Below are positions 25,399 to 32,644 of a DNA stretch of 64,000 nucleotides, in pieces. Numbering within the stretch: the first letter of the stretch is position 1; every line of letters starts with the position of its first letter. Origin of the DNA: SYOC01 sp964441775. Lineage in GTDB: Bacteria > Desulfobacterota > Binatia > Bin18. The stretch spans positions 163,280-227,279 of the forward strand of contig CAYTVL010000005.1 of NCBI GenBank assembly GCA_964441775.1, given 5' to 3'. Below the pieces are notes generated by a model. It did not search any database. It had not been told where the DNA came from and was given only the letters and a program-made list of their open reading frames with translations. The translations under genes and the position numbers were made by a program.

Positions 25399-25437
25399 TT
25401 GCGTCAGCGCCTCATTGCCTCACTGACGCAACAGTCA
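25399..25437 (-). repeat. Octamer array between coaX and the EF-G-like gene (locus F)
   Basis: Read on the minus strand from the coaX TGA stop, the spacer is TGACTGT followed by four 8-base units: TGCGTCAG, TGAGGCAA, TGAGGCGC, TGACGCAA. The outer units are reverse complements, giving a perfect 9-bp inverted repeat (25399-25407 and 25423-25431). The array begins at the stop codon and ends just before the ribosome site of the next gene. Confidence 0.6.
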
Positions 25438-26199
25438 TTGATTTCGTTCGTACAAGATACGCAATCCTTCCAACGTAAGATACTCGTCTACCTCTTCAAT
25501 ACTGACCGATTCGGCCGCGATCAATTTTGCGAATCCACCAGTGGCGATGATGCGCGCCCTGACTTTGTTTTCCCTTTGGATGCGATCAATCATACCGTCC
25601 ACCAAGGCGGTATAGCCGAAAAAGATGCCGGACTGGATGGCGTGCACAGTGTTGCGACCAATCACTTTTGGCGGTTTGACGAATTCCACCCGGTATAGCT
25701 TGGCGGTCTTATGGAAGAGCGCGTCGAGCGATATCCCCACGCCCGGCACGATGGCGCCGCCAAGATACTCTCCGGCAGACGTCACGTAGTCGAACGTCGT
25801 CGCCGTACCGAAGTCGACCACAATCGTGACGTCACGAAAACGCTCGTAGGCAGCTACGGCGTTGACAATGCGATCCGCCCCGACTTCACGAGGATTATCG
25901 TAGAGAATCGGCATCCCGGTCTTGATGCCAGGCCCTACCACGAGAGGTTGCAGGCGAAAATACTTCTCCGCCAACTCCGCCATCACATTGGTCATGGGCG
26001 GCACCACGCATGACACCACCATGCCTTCCACGGCGGAAAAATTCAGCTCAGAAGCAACGAACAGACTGCGCAGCAGGACGCCATATTCATCGGCGGTCCG
26101 CTCCGCTTCGGTTAAGAGACGCCAATGTCGGGTCAGCTTCTTTCCCTGATAGAGCCCGATCACGGTATGGGTGTTGCCTACATCAACGGCGAGGATCAT
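25435..26199 (-). CDS. coaX: Type III pantothenate kinase
   Basis: A 254-residue enzyme that phosphorylates pantothenate, the first step of coenzyme A synthesis. The acetate-kinase/Hsp70-like fold motifs are seen: ILAVDVGNTHTVIGLY at the N-terminus, then GADRIVNAVAA and VVDFGTATTFDYV with EYLGGAIVPG, and GFFFGYTALVDG-like and IATGGFA near the C-terminus. Type III kinases are not feedback-inhibited by CoA. It overlaps birA by 4 bases (ATGA). Confidence 0.95.
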   Translation of the reverse strand: MILAVDVGNTHTVIGLYQGKKLTRHWRLLTEAERTADEYGVLLRSLFVASELNFSAVEGMVVSCVVPPMTNVMAELAEKYFRLQPLVVGPGIKTGMPILYDNPREVGADRIVNAVAAYERFRDVTIVVDFGTATTFDYVTSAGEYLGGAIVPGVGISLDALFHKTAKLYRVEFVKPPKVIGRNTVHAIQSGIFFGYTALVDGMIDRIQRENKVRARIIATGGFAKLIAAESVSIEEVDEYLTLEGLRILYERNQ

Positions 26200-27038
26200 G
26201 CTTTTTCTCCACGCGCATAGCCTCCGACCACGGTCACGTCTCCAGCAAGTACGCGCCGCGGCGTTCCATCATTCTCATCTCGAAGCAAAAGCGCGCCATC
26301 ACTATCTAGCCCTAGCACCGTGCCCACAAGGGTTCCCTCTGGCGCCGCAACGGTAATGGACTTGCCTATCAGCGCAGCGGCGTGACGCTCCCACGCAGGT
26401 CGGATAGCCAAGAAGCCTTGTTCTAGCCATAGAACATACAATTTCTCAAGATGGGTCAGCAAAGCCGCAGTAAACGTAGCACGGTCGAGTAGGCGTCCAC
26501 CGAGCAGAAATAAGGAAGACGCTTTGTCGTGCAACTCTGGCGGAAACGCTGTGAGCGGGGCATTGATGTTGACGCCAATGCCGAGCACGACTGACCGCAG
26601 AGCGCCAGCTTCGGTCTGCATTTCGGCGAGGATGCCGCAGACTTTTTTCCCGTCCACGAGCACATCATTGGGCCATTTAATGGCGGGCGTAAGGTCACTG
26701 ACTTCAGAGATCGCCTCTGCTACAGCGACAGCCGCAAGGAGGTTCAACTGTGGCGCGACCGCCGTCGCAACCGACGGACGCAAAATCAGCGACACATACA
26801 GATTCACACCCGCAGGCGACACCCAACTCCGCCCCAGGCGTCCTTTGCCGCCAGTTTGCTCATCGGCAATGACGACGGTTCCCGCCGGGGCCCCTTCACG
26901 AGCAAGTTGGGCGGCGTACACGTTGGTGGAATCAATCGTTGGAAAAAAATGCAGGGGTCTACCAAGGAACTGAGTAGTAAGCAGTTGAGAGAGTGCGTCA
27001 GCGAAAGTTTGGCTGGGAGGTTCGGCAGCGTCACTCAT
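26196..27038 (-). CDS. birA: Biotin-[acetyl-CoA-carboxylase] ligase, no DNA-binding domain
   Basis: A 280-residue enzyme that activates biotin and attaches it to biotin carboxyl carrier proteins. Landmarks are TIDSTNVYAAQLA, the biotin-binding loop GGKGRLGRSWVSP, IKWPNDVLVDGKKVCGILAEM and the small C-terminal domain from about residue 225. The N-terminal helix-turn-helix of E. coli BirA is absent, so it is not expected to repress biotin genes. The ATG at 27038 has GGAG 8-9 bases upstream; the nadC stop codon lies 19 bases before the start. Confidence 0.93.
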   Translation of the reverse strand: MSDAAEPPSQTFADALSQLLTTQFLGRPLHFFPTIDSTNVYAAQLAREGAPAGTVVIADEQTGGKGRLGRSWVSPAGVNLYVSLILRPSVATAVAPQLNLLAAVAVAEAISEVSDLTPAIKWPNDVLVDGKKVCGILAEMQTEAGALRSVVLGIGVNINAPLTAFPPELHDKASSLFLLGGRLLDRATFTAALLTHLEKLYVLWLEQGFLAIRPAWERHAAALIGKSITVAAPEGTLVGTVLGLDSDGALLLRDENDGTPRRVLAGDVTVVGGYARGEKA

Positions 27039-27057
27039 ACATGTCACTCCAAAACTG

Positions 27058-27954
27058 TTAACTTGAGACTTGGCCCCTGGAACCTGGAACCTGAAACTTG
27101 GAACTTTGGGCTTCCACAGCGATCGCCATGCTCAGGTCCACGGCTGAAACAGAATGCGTCAACGCCCCAATCGAGATGAAATCCACCCCGGTTTCCGCTA
27201 CTTCTCGGACGCGATCGATACTCATGTTGCCGGACGCCTCCAGCAAGGCGCGACCATGTACGAACTGCACCGCCTCACGCATCTGCAGGGTGGACATATT
27301 GTCAAGCAGAATAATATCAGCCTGCGCTTCGACTGCTTCTTGCACTTCACTCAGAGTGGTGCATTCAACCTCTATACGAAGTAATGCGGAAACCCGCCGC
27401 CGCGCCAACCGTACTGCTGTTCCAACTCCGCCACAGACGGCGATATGATTATCTTTGATGAGAACACCGTCGTCCAAGCCCATGCGATGGTTCATACCGC
27501 CGCCCTGAGTCACGGCGTATTTATCGAGCAAACGAAACCCAGGCGCCGTCTTGCGCGTATCGATAATCTTGCACTGCGTCCCCGCGATCGCCTCAACAAA
27601 TTGCCGCGCCAGCGTCGCTATACCAGACAAGCGCTGGAGGAAATTCAAAAGCGTGCGCTCCGCGATCAATAACGAGGCGGCATTGCCCCATAGCTCGACG
27701 ACAACTTCCCCCTTTTTTACAGAGCTGCCTTCAGACTTAAGGAGTCGCGCATCAGCGTCGGCGCTCACCGCTTTCAGCACCATGTCCACCAGAGGCAACC
27801 CCGCGATGGTGAGATCGGCTTTCGCCGTGATCTTCCCCTGTGCAGTGCAATCCGGCGGAATGGTCGCTAAGGTCGTCACATCGCCGCGACCGAGATCTTC
27901 TTCCAGCGCGGTCGCAATCAGGCGGGATACTGAGGGATGATCGAAGGGGTGCAT
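27058..27954 (-). CDS. nadC: Nicotinate-nucleotide pyrophosphorylase (carboxylating)
   Basis: A 298-residue enzyme that makes nicotinate mononucleotide from quinolinate and PRPP in NAD synthesis. The active site shows IDTRKTAPGFR and HRMGLDDGVLIKDNHI, and IEVECTTLSEVQEAVEA and ILLDNM follow. The real NadC homology ends at VSAVDLSMAIAVEA; the last 15 or so residues (SSKFQVPGSRGQVSS) and the stop codon are encoded by a degenerate heptamer array (27061-27109). No ribosome site is seen before the ATG, which lies directly next to another array. Confidence 0.95.
   Translation of the reverse strand: MHPFDHPSVSRLIATALEEDLGRGDVTTLATIPPDCTAQGKITAKADLTIAGLPLVDMVLKAVSADADARLLKSEGSSVKKGEVVVELWGNAASLLIAERTLLNFLQRLSGIATLARQFVEAIAGTQCKIIDTRKTAPGFRLLDKYAVTQGGGMNHRMGLDDGVLIKDNHIAVCGGVGTAVRLARRRVSALLRIEVECTTLSEVQEAVEAQADIILLDNMSTLQMREAVQFVHGRALLEASGNMSIDRVREVAETGVDFISIGALTHSVSAVDLSMAIAVEAQSSKFQVPGSRGQVSS
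27061..27109. repeat. Heptamer array forming the 3' end of nadC (locus A)
   Basis: Seven degenerate 7-base units in a row on the plus strand: ACTTGAG, ACTTGGC, CCCTGGA, ACCTGGA, ACCTGAA, ACTTGGA, ACTTTGG. The consensus is AC(C/T)TGGA. On the minus strand the array is translated as the tail of NadC, and the stop codon directly follows. The unit is the same as in the valS array (locus B). Confidence 0.8.
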
Positions 27955-27960
27955 ATTGAG

Positions 27961-28089
27961 TAGCCAGTAGTCAGTAGGTAAAACAATGAAGAATTAAAAA
28001 TGCAAAATGAAGAATGAACAACATGTATTTTGTTTTCAATTTCTAATTTTTCATTCTTACTTTTTAATTGGTCTTGCCATGCTGACTAC
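27961..28089. repeat. Mirror-symmetric heptamer array between valS and nadC (locus C)
   Basis: Two halves of nine 7-base units each. The left half (27961-28023) runs TAGCCAG, TAGTCAG, TAGGTAA, AACAATG, AAGAATT, AAAAATG, CAAAATG, AAGAATG, AACAACA. The right half (28027-28089) has the same family in reverse complement, ending GCCATGC, TGACTAC. The ends pair as AGTAGTCAG / CTGACTAC. It fills almost the whole spacer from 5 bases after the valS stop to 6 bases before the nadC start. It is far more AT-rich than its surroundings. Confidence 0.8.
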
Positions 28090-28094
28090 TTCTT

Positions 28095-30749
28095 TCATGC
28101 TTCAATTTGCCTTAATCGTTCCAAACTTCTTTGTAAGCTCTGCTGCTTTTCTTCGAGCTGCGCAGCGCGGTCACGTTCTTTCTCTACCACTTCTTCTGGG
28201 GCTCGGTCGATAAATTTGGCGTCTCCTAATTTTCTTTGGACGCCAGCCATCTCGTTCGTCACTTTCCCAATTTCTTTTTCCAAGCGCTTTGTCTCTTCTG
28301 TCAAATTCACGAGTCCCGCCAACGGCACGTGCACCTCCGCACCATCTACCACAGCCAACGCCGCGCCGCGTGGTCGCTCGCCCTCCTGCTGATAACGCAG
28401 CTCACCCACCCGCGCGAGACGCCGCACGAACCCCTCATGCGTACGCAACTGAGTTTCTATCGTACCTGCCTTGGGAATAATAATCGCGGTGAGTTCTTGC
28501 GAAGGCGGCAAATTCATTTCCGAGCGGATGTTTCGGATGGAACGAATAACGTCCATGACGAGGGTCATGCGCTGCTCCGCCTCCTCGTCTATCCATGCCG
28601 CGTCGACCTGAGGAAACGCTTGCACCATGATACTGTCATGCTTGCGGCCTTCGTCCAGAGCGTGCCAAATCTCTTCGGAGATGAAGGGCATCACTGGATG
28701 TAGCAGCCGCATGATCGTGTCTAACACCGTCGCCAGCACTGCTCTCGTGCGCTCTTGCTCCGCGACATCCTTGCTGTCCAACGAAATTTTGCTCAGCTCC
28801 AGATACCAATCACAGAACTCGTGCCATGTGAACTGATACAGCGCCGCCGCCACTTCATTGAAACGATACTCGTCCAACGCTTGCCTGACTTCTGTAACAG
28901 TCTTCTGTAACCGCGACAAAATCCACCGAGCCGCTAAACTGAGATTTTCCTTGGAACCTGGAACCTGGAACCTGGAACCTGGAACCTGGTTCATGAGGAC
29001 GAACCGAGCCGCGTTCCACACCTTATTGGCAAAATTGCGATAGCCAGTAATGCGGTCTGTCGACAGGCGAATATCACGGCCCATCGCGGACATCGCCGTC
29101 AACGTGAAGCGCAGAGCGTCCGTGCCGTATGCTTCCATGATGCTGAGCGGATCGATCACATTGCCTTTGGTTTTCGACATCTTCTGCCCTTGTTCATCGC
29201 GAACCAGAGCGTGAATATAGATGTGGCGAAACGGCACGTCGCCCATGAACTTCAGGCCCAACATCATCATGCGCGCCACCCAAAAAAAGATAATGTCGAA
29301 ACCCGTCACCAGTACGGAGGTGGGATAGTACGTCTTGAGATCCTCGGTCTGATCCGGCCACCCCATCGTCGAGAAGGGCCAGAGCCCCGAGCTGAACCAG
29401 GTATCAAGCACATCCGTCTCTTGCGTCAGGTTTTTGGAGCCGCACTTCGTGCAGGCAGTGACTTCATCACGCGCCACGATCATCTCGCTGCATTCACCGC
29501 AGTACCACGCTGGAATGCGATGGCCCCACCAGAGTTGACGCGAGATACACCAGTCGCGGATGTTCTCCATCCACGTAAAATAGGTCTTCTCCCAATGCGT
29601 TGGAAAAAACTGCGTGCGTCCGTCTTTCACCGCCGCCAACGCCACGTCCGCCAGCGGCTTGATGCGCACGAACCACTGATTGGAAAGAAACGGCTCGACC
29701 ACTGTCTGACAACGGTAACAGTGGCCCAGCATAATTTTGTAGGGCTCGGTTTTGACCAGCACACCGGACTGCTGCAAATCCTCAACTAAGCGTTTCCGGC
29801 AATCGTAACGGTCCATGCCAGCATAAGGCCCAGCCTCATTCGTCATGCGGGCCTGTTCATCCAGTACAGAAATGGACGGCAACGCATGCGTTTTACCAAT
29901 GTCAAAATCGGTGAAATCGTGCGCCGGCGTCACTTTCAGTGCGCCCGTGCCAAACTCTTTATCGACACGCAGGTCAGCAATGATCGGAATTTCACGTCCC
30001 AGCACTGGCAGCTTTAGCGTCTTGCCGACCCAGTCACGGTAGCGCTCGTCCTCTGGATGCACGGCCACCGCCGTATCACCCAGCATCGTCTCGGGGCGCG
30101 TGGTTGCAATCGTCACCGCCCCAGCGCCGTCGCTGCGCGGGTACGAGAGATGATAGAGAAACCCTTCGCTCTCCTTCGGCTCAACTTCCAGATCAGAGAG
30201 CGCGGTCTCACAACGCGGGCACCAATTGATCAAATAGCGTCCGCGATAAATCAGCCCTTCGTCATAGAGCTGAACAAACACCTCACGCACGGCGCGTGAC
30301 AGGCCGGCGTCCATCGTGAACCGTTCGCGCGACCAGTCGCAGGACACGCCCAGGGCTTTGAGTTGATTGACGATGTGACCACCCGACTCATCGCGCCACG
30401 TCCACACCCGCTCGACAAATTTCTCTCGCCCAAGCTGCCAACGGTCCAGGCCCTGCTGCTGCAACTGCCGCTCCACCACGTTCTGGGTCGCGATCCCCGC
30501 ATGATCTGTCCCCGGCACCCACAACACTTTAAAGCCATCCATGCGCTTGTAGCGGCACAGAATGTCTTGCAGTGTATTGTTTAGAGCGTGCCCCATGTGG
30601 AGCGAGCCGGTGATATTAGGTGGTGGGATAACGATGGAGAAGGGTTGTCCATGCGGGTGCTTTTCCGGACGAAAGAAGCCGCCCTCCATCCAAAACGGGA
30701 ACCAGCGTTTTTCAACGGCAGTAGGATCGTATGTTTTTGCAAGCGCCAT
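28095..30749 (-). CDS. valS: Valyl-tRNA synthetase
   Basis: An 884-residue class I synthetase that charges tRNA-Val and edits threonine. The HIGH motif is PPPNITGSLHMGH (about residue 50), the editing domain has TTRPETMLGDTAVAVHPEDERY, and the KMSKS motif is GQKMSKTKGNVIDP. The anticodon domain and a C-terminal coiled coil (LTEETKRLEKEIGKV to the end) are complete. Between ARFVLMN and LSLAARWIL, 14 residues with two VPGS repeats are encoded by a tandem heptamer array; this is a variable loop in the family. No Shine-Dalgarno is visible; ATGs at 30755 and 30749 are both possible starts. Confidence 0.97.
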   Translation of the reverse strand: MALAKTYDPTAVEKRWFPFWMEGGFFRPEKHPHGQPFSIVIPPPNITGSLHMGHALNNTLQDILCRYKRMDGFKVLWVPGTDHAGIATQNVVERQLQQQGLDRWQLGREKFVERVWTWRDESGGHIVNQLKALGVSCDWSRERFTMDAGLSRAVREVFVQLYDEGLIYRGRYLINWCPRCETALSDLEVEPKESEGFLYHLSYPRSDGAGAVTIATTRPETMLGDTAVAVHPEDERYRDWVGKTLKLPVLGREIPIIADLRVDKEFGTGALKVTPAHDFTDFDIGKTHALPSISVLDEQARMTNEAGPYAGMDRYDCRKRLVEDLQQSGVLVKTEPYKIMLGHCYRCQTVVEPFLSNQWFVRIKPLADVALAAVKDGRTQFFPTHWEKTYFTWMENIRDWCISRQLWWGHRIPAWYCGECSEMIVARDEVTACTKCGSKNLTQETDVLDTWFSSGLWPFSTMGWPDQTEDLKTYYPTSVLVTGFDIIFFWVARMMMLGLKFMGDVPFRHIYIHALVRDEQGQKMSKTKGNVIDPLSIMEAYGTDALRFTLTAMSAMGRDIRLSTDRITGYRNFANKVWNAARFVLMNQVPGSRFQVPGSKENLSLAARWILSRLQKTVTEVRQALDEYRFNEVAAALYQFTWHEFCDWYLELSKISLDSKDVAEQERTRAVLATVLDTIMRLLHPVMPFISEEIWHALDEGRKHDSIMVQAFPQVDAAWIDEEAEQRMTLVMDVIRSIRNIRSEMNLPPSQELTAIIIPKAGTIETQLRTHEGFVRRLARVGELRYQQEGERPRGAALAVVDGAEVHVPLAGLVNLTEETKRLEKEIGKVTNEMAGVQRKLGDAKFIDRAPEEVVEKERDRAAQLEEKQQSLQRSLERLRQIEA
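28951..28992. repeat. Tandem heptamer array inside valS (locus B)
   Basis: Six 7-base units on the plus strand: TTGGAAC, four exact CTGGAAC copies, CTGGTTC. On the minus strand it is read in frame as part of ValS, giving a seven-residue period (QVPGSRF). Because the unit is not a multiple of three, gain or loss of one unit would shift the frame. Confidence 0.9.
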
Positions 30750-30754
30750 AGTCA

Positions 30755-30799
30755 TCAATACAAAAGGGGCCCCGTCTCTCGGCGAGAACAGAACCCCTT
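30755..30799 (-). terminator. Hairpin between tRNA-Leu and valS
   Basis: On the minus strand, AAGGGG (30794-30799) pairs with CCCCTT (30764-30769), with an inner TCTC/GAGA pair, followed by TTTGTATTG. It starts six bases after the tRNA 3' end and finishes at the valS start. It may terminate the tRNA transcript or control entry into valS. Confidence 0.5.
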
Positions 30800-30805
30800 A
30801 GGTTA

Positions 30806-30889
30806 TGCGAAAGGGGGGAATCGAACCCCCACGGGTTTTACCCCACAGGATCCTGAATCCTGCGCGTCTACCAATTCCGCCACTTTCGC
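30806..30889 (-). tRNA. tRNA-Leu (anticodon CAG)
   Basis: An 84-base cloverleaf with a 7-bp acceptor stem (GCGAAAG/CTTTCGC), a D arm with GGTAGAC, an anticodon stem CAGGA/TCCTG with loop TTCAGGA (anticodon CAG, complement of 30853-30855), a long variable arm (TGTGGGGTAAAACCCGT) typical of leucine tRNAs, and a T arm GGGGGTTCGATTCCCCC. The CCA end is not encoded. It reads codon CUG. Confidence 0.97.
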
Positions 30890-31086
30890 GTGAGACGGAT
30901 GTATTACCTAACCCACCCCCCTTTCTCCTGTCAATCCCGGAGGCGACTCCGCTTTTCTTCTCAAACCTGCCAATCTTTCTCCCAACATTTTGCATTCCTG
31001 AGAAAAGTCCATAGTTTCCCTTGAGAAAAACAACGGCAAAGCCTTTGCTTACTAAGACAGCCAAGAGGAAACAGGAGGAACAGATC

Positions 31087-32043
31087 ATGACGCAACTGTT
31101 CAACAAAATTCTCTGCCCGATCTATTTTGATGAAACGTCTCCCGCCGTTCTCGAATATGCCCGCCACTTCGCCCAGCAGAGCAGCAGCATTATCTATCTG
31201 TTCCATGCCGTCCCCACCGGGGAGACGCATCTGCTGCGGAAGGTTTATCGCCCGGAACGAGGAGGCGGAGCGGATACGATTTGGGCGGAAAAAGTGTCGC
31301 GGGAGAAACTCCAAGAGTTAGCCTCTGCCCATCTCGCAAGCGTTCGTTATGAGATCATCACTCGTCTCAATAACAATCCCGCCGACGGCATTTTGGAAGC
31401 TGCGCAGGCCCTTGCGCCGGACCTCATCGCGATGGCCACGCATGGGCGTACTAGCATCGCCCACCTTCTTCTTGGCAGTGTCGCGGAAAAAGTTGCGCGC
31501 GAAGCGTCCTGCCCCGTGTTCTCTACTCATCGGAGCGAGGCTCTCGCCGGCTCCAAGCCGTTTCAAAACATTATCGTGCCAGTTGATATTGCTGAACAAG
31601 CAATCTCCCTCCTCACTTGGGCGCGCCGTCTGGCCGACTATAGTGGAGGGACAGTGTATCCGCTCCACATCGTGCCAAACGATGAAACGGCGCTCCTCCT
31701 CAGTGACGTGTATGAAGCTCGTGAAGGAAATCGCATCAATCTCGTCACCGCCGAAAATGTCGCCCGTAAGAAACTTGCGGCTCTTGCTCATGATTGCTTG
31801 AGCGGAGTACGTTACAAAACTGCACTCCACGTCAGCAGCGATCCCGCCAAAAGTATCTTAGAAGTTGAACGAGCCGTTGGGGCTGATCTGCTCATCATGG
31901 CGACGCATGGCTTCCACGGTGTGTTTCACCTTTTGCTCGGCAGTTTGACCGAGAAGATGATGCGCGAGTCAAACTGTCCAGTGCTATCGCTCCGCCAAAT
32001 TGCCGAGGCGCCGCATGCGCCACAAAAACGTCGGCTTGGCTGA
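31087..32043 (+). CDS. Tandem universal stress protein (two Usp domains)
   Basis: A 318-residue cytoplasmic protein with two UspA domains (about 3-150 and 160-300). Each begins with FNKILCPIYFDETS or FQNIIVPVDIAEQA and ends with an ATP-binding type motif: MATHGRTSIAHLLLGSVAEKV and MATHGFHGVFHLLLGSLTEKM. In the first domain the second glycine of G-X2-G is serine, so nucleotide binding may be weaker there. The start at 31087 has AGGAGGA upstream. It is divergent from tRNA-Leu and appears to be monocistronic. Confidence 0.9.
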   Translation: MTQLFNKILCPIYFDETSPAVLEYARHFAQQSSSIIYLFHAVPTGETHLLRKVYRPERGGGADTIWAEKVSREKLQELASAHLASVRYEIITRLNNNPADGILEAAQALAPDLIAMATHGRTSIAHLLLGSVAEKVAREASCPVFSTHRSEALAGSKPFQNIIVPVDIAEQAISLLTWARRLADYSGGTVYPLHIVPNDETALLLSDVYEAREGNRINLVTAENVARKKLAALAHDCLSGVRYKTALHVSSDPAKSILEVERAVGADLLIMATHGFHGVFHLLLGSLTEKMMRESNCPVLSLRQIAEAPHAPQKRRLG

Positions 32044-32106
32044 GCAAATAGGGGAAGAACAAAGGCCCGGCGATCGAAGAGGGTCAAGAAATACTTGAGA
32101 AAATTA

Positions 32107-32628
32107 TCAAGCAGCTTCGTGGCGCGGCAATTTTCTCGGGAGAATCCGAGCAGGCGCGCCAATGGCGGTCGACCAGGGGGGGACATCGGTCAACACCACG
32201 GCGTTGGCGCCGATGGTAACATCGTCACCAATGGTGATGCTCCCCAAAATTTTGGCTCCGGCGCCAATATCGACACGATTGCCAATCACCGGAGAACCGC
32301 GTTCTCCCTTGCGTCGCAGCCCCACCGTCACTCCGTTGCGAATGGTGATATCATCGCCAAATACGGCGTCGCCGCTGATGATGATGTCGCCGAAATGCTC
32401 AATAGTGAACCGCCGCCCGACAGTGGCTTCACAAGGAAGATCAATACCTGTCACAATCTGTGTGAACACATGGAGTATTTTATACAGAAAAGAAAAGGGT
32501 CGTCGTAAAAGCCGGGAGCGAATAGTGTAGCGCCAACGACCAAAGCGATACACGACCATGACCCACAAACCCTGCCGGGCAAAATCCCTTTCGTAATTGC
32601 GCCAGTCCTCGCGCAGTTGTTCAAACAT
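32107..32628 (-). CDS. Serine-acetyltransferase-like hexapeptide acyltransferase
   Basis: A 173-residue left-handed beta-helix acyltransferase of the CysE family. Hexapeptide repeats run from about residue 75 to 160 (TIEHFGDIIISGDAVFGDD, IGNRVDIGAGAKILGSITIGDDVTIGANAVVLTDVP). The catalytic histidine is probably in TIEHFG. The N-terminal part is much shorter than in housekeeping CysE and has FRFGRWRY-like and LYKILHVFTQIVTGIDLP segments, as in acetyltransferases of polysaccharide loci. It lies 16 bases downstream of a DPM1-like glycosyltransferase, so it may modify a surface polymer rather than make cysteine. Confidence 0.75.
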   Translation of the reverse strand: MFEQLREDWRNYERDFARQGLWVMVVYRFGRWRYTIRSRLLRRPFSFLYKILHVFTQIVTGIDLPCEATVGRRFTIEHFGDIIISGDAVFGDDITIRNGVTVGLRRKGERGSPVIGNRVDIGAGAKILGSITIGDDVTIGANAVVLTDVPPWSTAIGAPARILPRKLPRHEAA

Positions 32629-32644
32629 GTTGTACACGCCTTGT

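Noticed and set aside
24776..25426. Plus-strand open frame of 216 codons
   Set aside because: Fully antisense to the EF-G-like gene; no family pattern or ribosome site.
27961..28089. Inverted array considered as a MITE
   Set aside because: No target-site duplication or transposase-type terminal repeat is visible, and the other arrays have different sequences, which a copied MITE would not.
27061..28992. Tandem repeats considered as a CRISPR array
   Set aside because: Units are 7 bases with no spacers of constant length, and no cas gene is in the window.
29190..29789. Plus-strand open frame of 199 codons
   Set aside because: Antisense to the conserved core of valS; codon pattern mirrors the real gene.
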